A stretch of 64,000 bases of DNA, taken from Paraburkholderia fungorum (GTDB lineage: Bacteria; Pseudomonadota; Gammaproteobacteria; Burkholderiales; Burkholderiaceae). This document shows, in pieces, positions 8,331 through 17,370 of this stretch (its first letter is position 1; the number at the start of each line of letters is the position of its first letter). A program made the translations under genes and the position numbers. A model generated the notes under the pieces. The model saw nothing but the letters and a program-made list of their open reading frames with translations, did no database searches and was not told the origin of the DNA. The stretch covers positions 178,161 to 242,160 of the forward strand of contig NZ_CADFGE010000016.1 of NCBI RefSeq assembly GCF_902833645.1. Reading direction: 5' to 3'.

Positions 8331-9857
8331 ATGGCAAGTCGCACCTCGGTGGCCCTATGGAGCCAGCGGTTCCAGCGTTCACCCGAGTCGAACATGAGCC
8401 TCCAGGGCCAGATTCGCCAGATGCTGGTCGCCGCGATTCTGGACGGGCAACTGTTGCCGGATCATGCGTTGCCGTCCAGCCGCGAACTGGCCGACCAGTT
8501 GAGCGTTGCCCGCAATACGGTGGTGCTCGCGTATCAGCAACTGGTTGAGGAGGGCTATCTGATTTCGCGCGAGCGCAGCGGCCATTTCGTCAATCCGGCC
8601 ATTCTCGAAGGGCGGCACGAATTCGCGCCGTTGCAGACGGTCCCCGGGCAGGCGGCCAATGAGGCGCTTGCAAGGCCGGATTGGGACCACCGTCTCAGAA
8701 GGCGGCCGTCCTCGCAACGCAACATCGTCAAGCCGGGCAACTGGCTGAGCTACGAATACCCGTTTATCTACGGACAATTCGACCAGTCGCTGTTTCCCAC
8801 CAACGATTGGCGCGAATGCTGCATGAAAGCGCTGTCGGTCATGGAGATCCGCAACTGGGCGCCGGACCTGATCGAGCGCGACGACGATACGCTGATCCAG
8901 CAGATCCGCACGCGCGTGTTGCCGCGGCGCGGTGTGTTTGCGATGCCGGACGAAATCGTCGTGACGATCGGCTGCCAGCAGGCGCTTTATCTGATTGCGG
9001 ACCTGCTGGCGAGCGAGCGGACCACGATCGGCTTTGAAAACCCCGGTTATCCGGATGCCCGCAATATCTTCGAGAATCGCAATGCGCGGCTGCAGCCGCT
9101 GCCGGTGGATAGCGGCGGCGTGCGCCCGGTCGAAGACGCCGACCTGCTCGCGCAATGCGACTACGTCTACGTGACGCCGAGCCACCAGTGTCCGACTACG
9201 GCCACCATGCCGATCGAGCGGCGCCATGCGCTGCTGGAACACGCGCAGGCCCATGACTTCGTGCTGATCGAGGACGACTACGAAAGCGAAAACAACTTCT
9301 CAGGCGCACCGCATCCGGCGTTGAAGAGCCTGGATACCGCGGACCGGGTGATCTACATCGGCAGTCTGTCGAAGACTTTCGCGCCGGGATTGAGATTGGG
9401 TTATATCGTCGGGCCGCGTGAGCTGGTGCGCGAGTTGCGCGCGCTGCGGCGCCTGATGGTGCGGCACCCGGCAGCCTATATTCAGCGCGCGTTCGCTACC
9501 TTTCTGGCGCTCGGCCACCACGATGCATTGCTGCGGCGCCTCGCACACGCCTATCGGGAGCGCGCCCAGGCGCTGATGACCGCGCTCGACACACACTTGC
9601 CGGAAGCGCGCTATCTGCCGATGTCGGGCGGCGCGTCGTGCTGGGTCGAGGGGCCGCCGTGGCTCGATGCGACACGCCTTGCGGCGGATGCGCAGACACA
9701 CGGCATTCTGATCGAACTGGGGCGGGTCTTCTTCATGACCGGACTGGAGCAGAACCACTGCTTCCGGATGGGCTTTTCGGCGATCAAGCTCGAAAAGATC
9801 GACGAAGGCGTACGGTTGCTCGCGCAGCTTGTGCGCGCGCAGCAGCCTGATGAGTAG
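8331..9857 (+). CDS. tauR: MocR-type PLP-dependent regulator (TauR-like)
   Basis: A GntR-type winged helix (residues ~10-80, 'LPDHALPSSRELADQLSVAR', 'TVVLAYQQLVEEGYL') is fused to a class I aminotransferase-like domain. That domain keeps the PLP-binding lysine region ('IYIGSLSKTFAPGLRLGYI') and the upstream Asp motif ('LIEDDYESE'). About 508 residues, normal for MocR proteins. The ATG at 8331 is chosen because AGGAG lies five bases upstream; a GTG at 8310 would add seven residues with no such site. It is divergent from tauABC, and the family member TauR activates taurine genes in response to taurine. The assignment rests on family plus position. Confidence 0.85.
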   Translation: MASRTSVALWSQRFQRSPESNMSLQGQIRQMLVAAILDGQLLPDHALPSSRELADQLSVARNTVVLAYQQLVEEGYLISRERSGHFVNPAILEGRHEFAPLQTVPGQAANEALARPDWDHRLRRRPSSQRNIVKPGNWLSYEYPFIYGQFDQSLFPTNDWRECCMKALSVMEIRNWAPDLIERDDDTLIQQIRTRVLPRRGVFAMPDEIVVTIGCQQALYLIADLLASERTTIGFENPGYPDARNIFENRNARLQPLPVDSGGVRPVEDADLLAQCDYVYVTPSHQCPTTATMPIERRHALLEHAQAHDFVLIEDDYESENNFSGAPHPALKSLDTADRVIYIGSLSKTFAPGLRLGYIVGPRELVRELRALRRLMVRHPAAYIQRAFATFLALGHHDALLRRLAHAYRERAQALMTALDTHLPEARYLPMSGGASCWVEGPPWLDATRLAADAQTHGILIELGRVFFMTGLEQNHCFRMGFSAIKLEKIDEGVRLLAQLVRAQQPDE

Positions 9858-9917
9858 GCGGCAGGCGCGGCGCCGCCGCGACCCGTGGTGTCAGCTATTC
9901 GCCGCGCAATCGGCAAG

Positions 9918-10670
9918 CTAGAACGTTTTGGCGAGTTGCTGGGCCGCTTCCTGCAGACGCGGCACGAATTCGAGGGCGCGCGACAGCGGCGCGCGCGAGA
10001 CCGGCGCATGAACGGCGATTGCTGCGATGCAGGTATTGTTCTCATCCATCACCGGCGCGGCCACGCACGCGATGCCGGCGACGAATTCCTCATTGTCGAT
10101 GGCGATACGCTTGTGTGCGGTACGGTCGAGTTCCGCTTCGAGAAGCTCGGGATCGGTGATGGTATTCGGCGTGAAGCGTTCGAGCTTCAAGGTGTGCACG
10201 AGGGCGGCGCGCTGTTCGCGCGGCAGCATGGCCAGCAGCAGCTTGCCGCTCGCGCTGCAATGCGCCGGCACGTGCGAGCCGGGTTTGAGATCGAGCCGCA
10301 ACGGCCAGGGCGCTTCGAGCCGGTCCAGATAGAGCACTTCGGTTTCGTGCAGCATCGTGAGATTGCAGGTCTCGCCGAGATCGGCCACCAGATTCGACAG
10401 GATGGCATGCCGCAGCCGGCGTGCGCCCGAATGCATCATAACGCCAAGGCCGAGTTGCGCGAGACGCGGCCCGATTACGTAGGCATTCTTCTGACCCGGT
10501 TCGCGGATCACGAGGCCGCCGGCCTCGAGCGAAGCCAGCATGCGATGCAGTGAAGCCTTGGGCAGATCGACATCCTGCGCGATGTCGGCAAGCGACACCG
10601 GACCTTCGGCGCGCACGAGATGCTCGAGCAGCGCGAACGCGCGCAGGGTAGGGGTATCCGCTTTGGTCAT
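9918..10670 (-). CDS. IclR-family transcriptional regulator
   Basis: 250 residues. It has an N-terminal winged helix (residues ~8-65, 'GPVSLADIAQDVDLPKASLHRMLASLEAGGLV') and a C-terminal IclR effector domain ('PLRLDLKPGSHVPAHCSASGKLLLA', 'IAIDNEEFVAGIACVAAPV'). It is a close relative of the IclR gene just upstream at 10822-11586: the HCSASGKLLL core and the CNLTML segment are shared, which suggests tandem duplication. It converges with tauR and sits between the tau and sau genes, so it may control either set. The ligand is unknown. Confidence 0.9.
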   Translation of the reverse strand: MTKADTPTLRAFALLEHLVRAEGPVSLADIAQDVDLPKASLHRMLASLEAGGLVIREPGQKNAYVIGPRLAQLGLGVMMHSGARRLRHAILSNLVADLGETCNLTMLHETEVLYLDRLEAPWPLRLDLKPGSHVPAHCSASGKLLLAMLPREQRAALVHTLKLERFTPNTITDPELLEAELDRTAHKRIAIDNEEFVAGIACVAAPVMDENNTCIAAIAVHAPVSRAPLSRALEFVPRLQEAAQQLAKTF

Positions 10671-10778
10671 ATTGGCCGTTCCGGAAAATGGATCGGCGTC
10701 ATTGTACCGCGTGGCCTTGCCGGCCTTGGTTTTTGTGGGTAATCGGCTGATTTAGATGGGCGATTCCGGCGAGCAGGG

Positions 10779-10793
10779 TTCCGTTTTTCGGAA
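10779..10793. promoter_or_regulatory. Inverted repeat between the two IclR genes
   Basis: TTCCGTTTTTCGGAA has 5-bp arms around five bases. It lies 109 bases upstream of the downstream IclR gene and 29 bases after the stop of the upstream one. A related TTCCGGAA sits next to the downstream start (about 10679-10686). IclR proteins commonly bind short imperfect palindromes with GGAA/TTCC-type arms, so an autoregulatory operator is plausible. Confidence 0.4.
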
Positions 10794-10821
10794 TGCCCGG
10801 CCGCGGGCACACCGCGACACG

Positions 10822-11586
10822 CTACTGCCGGAACGTCTTGGCGGTTTCCTCCGCCGCGAACCGCAGATCGGGCAGGAAGGCCAGCAGGTCGTCGAGTACC
10901 ACCCGCCCGACCGGCGCCTGCACGGCAATCGCCGCGCACGCGCGATTGCGGTCCAGCATGACCGGCACCGCGATGGCGATCAGCCCCTGCAGGTGTTCCT
11001 GATTGTTGATCGCAAGCTGGCGCCGCCGCGTAATGGTCAATTCGCGGCGCAATTCAGTGCGATCCGTAATGGTTCGCTCGGAATAGGCGCGTAGCGGCAA
11101 GGTTTCGATGACCCGTTCACGCCGTTCCTTCGGAAGAAAGCTGAGCAGCAGCTTGCCGCTCGCCGAGCAGTGCAGCGGCACATGCGAGCCTGGTTGAAGG
11201 TGCATGCGCAGCGGCCATTCCGTTTCCACCCGGTCGACATAGACCACGTCGTTGCCGGCCAGCATCGTCAGATTGCAGGTCTCGCCGATCTTGGCCACCA
11301 GTTGCTCCAGCAGCACATGACGGGCCGCAGCCGGGCCCGCGTGCATCAGCACGTTGACCGCCAGCATCCGCACGCGCGGCGAGCACTCGTACAGCCGGTC
11401 GCTGGCGCTGCGCGTGACCAGCCACGCATCCATCAACTGCACCAGAATCCGGTGCACGGTCTGCTTGGGCAGTTCGAGGGCATTGACGAGATCCGTCATG
11501 GAAAGCGGGCCGCTTGCCTCAGCGAGGGTTTCGAGTACACGAAATGCACGCACGGCCGCTGCATTCGATTGATTCGAAGTCGACAC
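10822..11586 (-). CDS. sauR: IclR-family regulator of sulfoacetate genes (SauR-like)
   Basis: 254 residues with an N-terminal winged helix ('GPLSMTDLVNALELPKQTVHRI') and a C-terminal IclR sensor domain ('PLRMHLQPGSHVPLHCSASGKLLLS', 'LAINNQEHLQGLIAIAVPV'). It is divergent from sauS with 201 bases between the starts. An IclR-type SauR next to sauSTU is the arrangement described for sulfoacetate degradation in Cupriavidus necator, and that is the basis for the name. The ligand is presumably sulfoacetate or a derivative. The paralogue at 9918-10670 could share or split this role. Confidence 0.8.
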   Translation of the reverse strand: MSTSNQSNAAAVRAFRVLETLAEASGPLSMTDLVNALELPKQTVHRILVQLMDAWLVTRSASDRLYECSPRVRMLAVNVLMHAGPAAARHVLLEQLVAKIGETCNLTMLAGNDVVYVDRVETEWPLRMHLQPGSHVPLHCSASGKLLLSFLPKERRERVIETLPLRAYSERTITDRTELRRELTITRRRQLAINNQEHLQGLIAIAVPVMLDRNRACAAIAVQAPVGRVVLDDLLAFLPDLRFAAEETAKTFRQ

Positions 11587-11641
11587 GCTGTCTCCTCAAC
11601 ATCGTAGTTATACGTTCGATTGTGCATCGGTCTGTTTAGTT

Positions 11642-11665
11642 TTCGGGACTATGGAAAGTCCCGAA
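11642..11665. promoter_or_regulatory. Candidate SauR operator between sauR and sauS
   Basis: TTCGGGACT and AGTCCCGAA form a perfect 9-bp inverted repeat around ATGGAA. A third half-site (ACGGGACTCCGAA) follows about 50 bases nearer sauS, at about 11717. The dyad is 56 bases from the sauR start and 123 from the sauS start, a natural place for an IclR regulator that controls both directions. Confidence 0.6.
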
Positions 11666-11787
11666 TATTGCACTTTTCGATTCTCGCCAGCCTCGCGCGA
11701 GGGATAGTTCAAAAAACGGGACTCCGAAGCAGGTGCGGCTCACTAGATTGGTATCCATACCCATCTTTTCCGTCCGGAGTGAACCGT

Positions 11788-13239
11788 ATGAATGTCAGGG
11801 CCACAGAAGCCGAAGCTGCCCACGTGGGCGAGGGCGCGCATCGCGAAGTCGAAAGCGTTGTCTCGTCATTGGTGGCGCGGGCGCGCGCCGCACAGCGCAT
11901 CTTCGAGGTCGCGGGGCAGGAAGTGCTCGATGCCGCCGCCGCCGCCGCCGCGTGGGCGATCATGGAGCCCGGGCGCAACCGGCAGCTTGCCGAGCTGGCG
12001 GTGCGCGACACCGGTCTTGGCAACGCGGACGACAAGTTCCGCAAGAACTATCGCAAGACGCTCGGGCTGTTGCGCGATCTGCACGGGCAGAAAACCACCG
12101 GCGTAATCGAGCGTCATGACGCCAGCGGGATCGTCGAGATCGCGCGGGCGGTGGGCGTGGTAGCGGCGATCACGCCGTCCACCAACCCGGCGGCCACGCC
12201 GGTCAACAAGATCGTCAACGCGCTCAAATGCGGCAATGCCGTGATCGTCGCGCCTTCGCCGAAAGGGTATTCGTCGTGTGCGTTGCTGATCGATTTCATT
12301 CACGCGCAATTCGCCAAAGTCGGTCTCTCGCCCGATCTCGTCCAGATGTTGCCCGCGCCGATCAGCAAGGCGGCCACCGCTGAACTGATGCGGCAGTGCG
12401 ATCTGGTCGTCGCGACCGGTTCGCAGGCGAATGTGCGGATGGCCTATGCAAGCGGGACGCCTGCGTTCGGCGTGGGGGCGGGGAACGTGGCCTCGATTGT
12501 TACCGCGTCGGCCGATTTGCACGATGCAGCGCACAAGATTGCACGCTCGAAAACCTTCGACAACGCGACGAGCTGTTCCTCCGAGAACAGCATGGTCATT
12601 GAAGCTGCGGTGTACGCAGACATGCTGGCGGAATTGACCGCTTGCGGCGGCGTGCTGCTCGACGCCGCGCAAAAGGCGCGCTTGCAGGACACGATGTGGT
12701 CGAACGGCAAGCTGTCCGCACACTGCACCGCGCGCTCGGCCACGGAAATTGCACGGGCGGCCGGTCTCGACGAAATCGCCGCGCGCGAGCCCGCATTCCT
12801 GATGGTCGAAGAAACCGGCTTCGGCGCGGATTTCCCGTTCTCGGGCGAGAAGCTCGCGCCGGTGCTGACCGTCTATCGCGCGCAGAGCTTCGACGGCGCG
12901 GCCGACATTGTGCGCGGCATCTACGCGTATATGGGCGCGGGGCATTCGGTCGGCCTGCACTCCACCGACCCGGAGCAGGCCTTGCAACTCGCCGCGACGC
13001 TGCCGGTGGCGCGCGTGATCGTGAATCAGGCGCATTGCCTCGCGACCGGCGGCAACTTCGATAACGGCTTGCCGTTTTCGCTTTCAATGGGATGCGGCAC
13101 GTGGGGACGCAACAATTTCTCGAGCAATCTTAACTTTCACCACTACCTGAATATCACGCGCGTGGCTTACCCGATCGAAGAGCGCGTCCCCGAACTGGAC
13201 GACGTACTTGGGGATTTCTTCGCGAGGTACGGCAAATGA
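11788..13239 (+). CDS. sauS: Acylating sulfoacetaldehyde dehydrogenase
   Basis: 483 residues of the CoA-dependent (acylating) aldehyde dehydrogenase type, related to EutE and the N-terminal part of AdhE. The catalytic cysteine lies in 'FDNATSCSSENSMVIEA', and the early segment 'AVGVVAAITPSTNPAATPVNKIVNALKCGNAVIVAPS' is the nucleotide/CoA-site region of this branch. In the sulfoacetate pathway SauS reduces sulfoacetyl-CoA to sulfoacetaldehyde with NAD(P)H. The ATG at 11788 has GGAGTG 7-12 bases upstream. The frame stays open 168 bases further upstream, but that part runs through the sauR-sauS operator region and does not look coded. It overlaps sauT by four bases (ATGA). Confidence 0.88.
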   Translation: MNVRATEAEAAHVGEGAHREVESVVSSLVARARAAQRIFEVAGQEVLDAAAAAAAWAIMEPGRNRQLAELAVRDTGLGNADDKFRKNYRKTLGLLRDLHGQKTTGVIERHDASGIVEIARAVGVVAAITPSTNPAATPVNKIVNALKCGNAVIVAPSPKGYSSCALLIDFIHAQFAKVGLSPDLVQMLPAPISKAATAELMRQCDLVVATGSQANVRMAYASGTPAFGVGAGNVASIVTASADLHDAAHKIARSKTFDNATSCSSENSMVIEAAVYADMLAELTACGGVLLDAAQKARLQDTMWSNGKLSAHCTARSATEIARAAGLDEIAAREPAFLMVEETGFGADFPFSGEKLAPVLTVYRAQSFDGAADIVRGIYAYMGAGHSVGLHSTDPEQALQLAATLPVARVIVNQAHCLATGGNFDNGLPFSLSMGCGTWGRNNFSSNLNFHHYLNITRVAYPIEERVPELDDVLGDFFARYGK

Positions 13240-14900
13240 ACACGCCTCGCACCATCCGCGCGCTGATCGACGCGCGCGCCGCGCAGTATCCCGACAAGCC
13301 GTTCCTGCTGTCGGCCCCCGAATGTGACGGGGACGGCGGCGCTGCTGCGCGTGCCGACGTGCTGACCTTCGCTGAACTGCGCGACGACTGCCGCGCGCTC
13401 GAGACGGTCTTTCATGAAGCCGGCATGCGGGCCGGCGACGTGGTGTCGGTCTTCATGAGCAATGGCATCCATACGGCAAGGCTGCTGCTCGCGGCGATGT
13501 ACAGCGGGCTCGTCGCCAATCCGCTCAATCTGCTGTGCCAGTCTTCGCAGTTGCGCTACATCGTCGAGCATTCGGACACGCGCATGGTCTTTGTTTCCGG
13601 CGAAACGCACGAGGCGATGTCGGGCGCGCTCGCGCAGTTGCGTGCGGAGGGCCTGACTCGCCCCATTGCACTGATTCGCACGGAGCCGGATGCCGTCGTG
13701 GCTTCTGTGCCGGTGTGCGCCGAAACGGCGCTGGTGGAAGCGGCCGACGTGAGCGCCGCGCAGAGGGGCGCGGCGGAGCGCGCGACATGTACACCATCTC
13801 TAACCGCCTGGGATTCCAAAGCGTTGTCGGACAGCGAAACCGATGCGAGCGATGTGGCACTGCTGATGTACACGTCCGGTACCACAGGGGCGCCGAAGGG
13901 CGTTCTGCTGGACCATCGGAATCTGCTGGCCAATGCGCGCAACATCTCGCGCGAACACCGGCTCGATACCGGCGACCGGGTCTTTGCCGCCTTGCCGCTT
14001 TATCACATCAACGGGCTGGTGGTGACGCTGCTTGCGCCGCTTTTTCATGGCGGCTCCGTGGTCATGGCGCCGCGTTTTTCGGCGCGCACTTATTGGCGCG
14101 ATGTCGCGCGCCACGGTTGCACATGGATCAATGTCGTGCCGACGATTGTCGCCTATCTGCTCAATAGCGACGAAGCGTGCACCTTCGATCTGTCCGCGCT
14201 GAGGTTCTGCCGCAGCGCGTCGGCGGCGCTCCCAGCCGATCATCATCGGGCGTTCGAGGCGCGTTTCGGCATCGGCATCATCGAAACGATGGGCATGACC
14301 GAAACCGCGGCGCCGGTGTTCAGCAATCCATATGATCCGACGGCCCGGAAAATCGGCAGCATCGGCCTGCCTTCAGGTGGTGAAGCGAAGGTGATCGATC
14401 GTGACGGCCGCGAATGCGCACCTGACGAATGCGGTGAACTGGTGTTGCGTGGCGAACAGGTCATGCGCGGCTATTACAAGCGTCCCGAGGAAACGCGTGC
14501 GGCGTTCACCGTGGACGGCTGGCTGCGTACCGGCGATCTCGGCTATCGCGACAGCGATGGTTACTTCTACATCAACGGCCGCGCGAAGGAACTGATTATC
14601 AAGGGCGGTGAAAACATCGCCCCGCGCGAGATCGACGAAGCGTTGCTCAAACACCCCGGCGTGCTCGATGCGGCGGCGGTGGGTGTGCCGGATGCCGCCT
14701 ACGGGCAGGAGATCGTCGCCTTTATCGTACCGCGCGTAGCGCAGGGGCAGGAGCAGGGCGCGCTCGACATCGCGGATCTACGTGAGCACTGCGTGCGCGA
14801 ACTGGGCCGCTACAAGACGCCGAAGGAGTTTCGCTTCGTCGAGGAACTGCCCCGTGGACCCTCGGGCAAGGTGCAGCGCCTGAAACTCGTGCCCATCTGA
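13236..14900 (+). CDS. sauT: AMP-forming sulfoacetate-CoA ligase
   Basis: 554 residues of the ANL (AMP-binding) superfamily. The P-loop motif 'LLMYTSGTTGAPKG' lies near residue 210, 'MGMTETAAPVFSNP' near 350, the hinge 'WLRTGDLGY' near 430, and the catalytic C-terminal lysine in 'RGPSGKVQRLKL' at the end. It would activate sulfoacetate to sulfoacetyl-CoA with ATP and CoA in the cytoplasm. The start overlaps the sauS stop, so the two are translationally coupled, and sauU follows 92 bases later. The substrate is assigned from the sauSTU gene order, not from the active site. Confidence 0.85.
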   Translation: MNTPRTIRALIDARAAQYPDKPFLLSAPECDGDGGAAARADVLTFAELRDDCRALETVFHEAGMRAGDVVSVFMSNGIHTARLLLAAMYSGLVANPLNLLCQSSQLRYIVEHSDTRMVFVSGETHEAMSGALAQLRAEGLTRPIALIRTEPDAVVASVPVCAETALVEAADVSAAQRGAAERATCTPSLTAWDSKALSDSETDASDVALLMYTSGTTGAPKGVLLDHRNLLANARNISREHRLDTGDRVFAALPLYHINGLVVTLLAPLFHGGSVVMAPRFSARTYWRDVARHGCTWINVVPTIVAYLLNSDEACTFDLSALRFCRSASAALPADHHRAFEARFGIGIIETMGMTETAAPVFSNPYDPTARKIGSIGLPSGGEAKVIDRDGRECAPDECGELVLRGEQVMRGYYKRPEETRAAFTVDGWLRTGDLGYRDSDGYFYINGRAKELIIKGGENIAPREIDEALLKHPGVLDAAAVGVPDAAYGQEIVAFIVPRVAQGQEQGALDIADLREHCVRELGRYKTPKEFRFVEELPRGPSGKVQRLKLVPI

Positions 14901-14992
14901 CGGCGCGTGAATCGACACGGTTTCGCTGCACGACGTACGGATCGAACGACCACAGACGCCCCAGGCGTCATATAAGAGACACAGGAGACAGC

Positions 14993-16375
14993 ATGCAAAC
15001 GCACAAGCGGCGTGTGAAGACGCGCCACATCATTCTGGCGGTCATGTGCCTGATGTATTTCATCTCGTACATCGACCGGGTGAACATTGCCGTGGCCGGT
15101 CCGATCATCCGGCACGAAATGGGGCTGACGACGGTTCAACTCGGCCTCGTGTTTTCCGCCTTCGCTTATCCGTACGCGTTCATGCAGGTGATCGGCGGCT
15201 GGCTGTCGGACAAGTACGGACCCAAACTGGTGCTGACGGTGCTCTCGTTGATCTGGGGGGCGGCGACGCTCGCCACCGGATTCGCCGGCAGCGTGGCGAT
15301 GCTTGTCGCGTTGCGCTTTGCGCTCGGCATCGGCGAGGGTGGCGCGTTTCCTACGGCGACGCGCGCGTTTACTTACTGGATGCCAGTGGCGGAGCGGGGG
15401 TTTGCCCAGGGCATCACGCATAGCTTCGCGCGTCTTGGCGGCGCGGTCACGCCGCCGCTCGTGCTTGCGATCGTGGTGGCGGGAGGTTGGCGCGACGCGT
15501 TCATCCTGCTCGGCGTCGCAAGTCTCGCGTGGACGGTGCTGTACCTGTGCGTCTTCACGAATTCGCCGGAGCAGAACCGGCGCGTGACGCCCGAGGAGAC
15601 TGCGGAGATCGGCTATCGTGTTGGCGATTGCGAGCGCGCCAAACGTGCGGCTACGCCATGGCGCAAACTGATCCGCCGTATGTGGCTCGTCACGTTCGTG
15701 GACTTCTGTTATGGCTGGCTGCTGTGGGTTTATCTGACCTGGCTGCCTTCGTACCTGAAGGAGGCGCGCGGCTTCGATCTCAAGCAACTGGCGCTGTTCA
15801 CAGCGTTGCCGCTGCTCGCGGGCGTGATTGGCGATACCTTGGGCGGGGTCGTTTCGGACCGGCTCTACAAGCGTACCGGACGGCTGCGTTTTGCGCGTTG
15901 CGCGGTGCTTGTCGTCGGCATGGGCGGTTCGCTCGCCTTTCTGCTGCCGATGGTGTCCGCGACCAATCCGCTGATGGCGGTGCTGTTTCTTTCAGCGTCG
16001 TTCTTCTTTCTCGAGATCACCAATCCGGTGTTGTGGACTTTGCCGCTCGATATCGGCGGCCGATACGCAGGCACGGCGGGCGGCATGATGAACACGGGCT
16101 TCGGTATTGCCGGCATGATCTCTCCCGTGGTGTTCGGCTATCTGATCGAGACCACCGGCAGTTACAACGTGCCGTTCACGATTTCCGCGTGTTTGCTGGG
16201 AGTGGGGATCGTGGCCGCGCTTTTCATCGACCCGGCCAGGACGGTCGAGGCCGACGAGGAACGCGAACGGCGCGAAGGCGGCCAACTCGACGGCGTGCCC
16301 ACGTTCCTGCAGGCGGGCGCCGCGGTGCGGCTGGAGCGGCACCATCTGCGCCGTCCGCTGCGCTGGCGCAGATAA
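14993..16375 (+). CDS. sauU: MFS transporter, sulfoacetate uptake (SauU-like)
   Basis: 460 residues with about 12 membrane segments, of the anion:cation symporter branch of the major facilitator superfamily. The family signatures are 'YFISYIDRVNIAVAGPII' in TM1 and 'GWLSDKYGPK' in loop 2-3. The ribosome site ACAGGAG lies 8-14 bases before the ATG. The C-terminal ~40 residues after the last membrane segment are charged and cytoplasmic. Position after sauS-sauT matches the sulfoacetate importer SauU of Cupriavidus. This family also carries glucarate, phthalate and similar anions, so specificity is inferred from context. Confidence 0.83.
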   Translation: MQTHKRRVKTRHIILAVMCLMYFISYIDRVNIAVAGPIIRHEMGLTTVQLGLVFSAFAYPYAFMQVIGGWLSDKYGPKLVLTVLSLIWGAATLATGFAGSVAMLVALRFALGIGEGGAFPTATRAFTYWMPVAERGFAQGITHSFARLGGAVTPPLVLAIVVAGGWRDAFILLGVASLAWTVLYLCVFTNSPEQNRRVTPEETAEIGYRVGDCERAKRAATPWRKLIRRMWLVTFVDFCYGWLLWVYLTWLPSYLKEARGFDLKQLALFTALPLLAGVIGDTLGGVVSDRLYKRTGRLRFARCAVLVVGMGGSLAFLLPMVSATNPLMAVLFLSASFFFLEITNPVLWTLPLDIGGRYAGTAGGMMNTGFGIAGMISPVVFGYLIETTGSYNVPFTISACLLGVGIVAALFIDPARTVEADEERERREGGQLDGVPTFLQAGAAVRLERHHLRRPLRWRR

Positions 16376-16452
16376 GGCGTGCTCCAGGCGAGCGAGTGCG
16401 CTGCAATGTCATGGTCATGGTCCGCTTGCTCGCCCGCCGGCGCCGCGGGCAG

Positions 16453-17370
16453 TTAGCCGGCGCCTTTGAGTTTGCGTAGACGCCAGATGAGGCTCGAGGT
16501 GTCGTAGCGGTTGCCACCCAGTGCCTGTACGTCGCCATAGAACTGATCGACAAGCGCGGTGACCGGCAGCGACACGCCGACGCGCTTCGCTTCGTCGAGA
16601 CAGAAACCGAGGTCCTTGCGCATCCAGTCGACCGCGAAGCCGTAATCGAAGCGGCCTTCGATCATCGTCTTGCCGCGATTTTCCATCTGCCAGCTAGCCG
16701 CCGCGCCCTTGCCGATCACCTCCAGGACGCGCGTCATATCGAGCCCCGCGTTCTGGCCGAAATTAATCGCTTCGGACAAGCCTTGCACCATGCCCGCGAT
16801 GCAGATCTGATTGACCATTTTGGCCAGTTGCCCGGCGCCGGTCGAGCCGATCAGCGTGACCGCAGCCGCGTAATGATGCAGGGTCGCCGCGCAACGCTCG
16901 AAGGCCGCCGCGTCGCCGCCGCACATGATTGTCAGCTTGCCGTTTTGCGCCCCCGACTGGCCGCCGGAGACCGGCGCGTCGATGAAGTGCAAACCCTGCG
17001 TGCCCGCGATGTCCGCGAGTTCACGGGCGACGTTGGCCGAGGTGGTGGTGTGGTCGACGAAGGGCGTGCCCCGCGTCATGCCCGCAAACGCGCCGCGCTC
17101 ACCGAGGGTGATGCTGCGCAAATCGTCGTCGTTGCCCACGCACGCCAGCACCAGATCGGCGCCGTCCGCGGCTTCGCGCGGCGTGGCTGCGGCGCGTCCG
17201 CCGTATTCGGCAACCCATTGTTCGGCTTTCTGCGCGGTGCGGTTGTAGACCGTCACGTCGAGGCCGGCTTGAGCCAGATGTCCGGCCATGGGGTAACCCA
17301 TGACGCCAAGGCCAAGGAAGCTGACGCGGCGCACGGTATCGCTAGGGGAGGAGGCTGCTAGATGGTTCAT
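16453..17370 (-). CDS. Beta-hydroxyacid dehydrogenase (HIBADH-like)
   Basis: 305 residues. An N-terminal Rossmann domain has the motif 'FLGLGVMGYPMAGHLAQAG', the substrate-binding region is 'DAPVSGGQSGAQNGKL', and the catalytic lysine lies in 'GAGQLAKMVNQICIAG'. The C-terminal domain is all helical. The family oxidises or reduces C3-C4 beta-hydroxyacids and semialdehydes (3-hydroxyisobutyrate, tartronate semialdehyde, and sulfolactaldehyde in YihU). It converges with sauU with 77 bases between. The neighbours hint at a sulfonate or small aldehyde substrate, but nothing in the sequence decides this. The start at 17370 has GAGGA nearby. Confidence 0.85.
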   Translation of the reverse strand: MNHLAASSPSDTVRRVSFLGLGVMGYPMAGHLAQAGLDVTVYNRTAQKAEQWVAEYGGRAAATPREAADGADLVLACVGNDDDLRSITLGERGAFAGMTRGTPFVDHTTTSANVARELADIAGTQGLHFIDAPVSGGQSGAQNGKLTIMCGGDAAAFERCAATLHHYAAAVTLIGSTGAGQLAKMVNQICIAGMVQGLSEAINFGQNAGLDMTRVLEVIGKGAAASWQMENRGKTMIEGRFDYGFAVDWMRKDLGFCLDEAKRVGVSLPVTALVDQFYGDVQALGGNRYDTSSLIWRLRKLKGAG

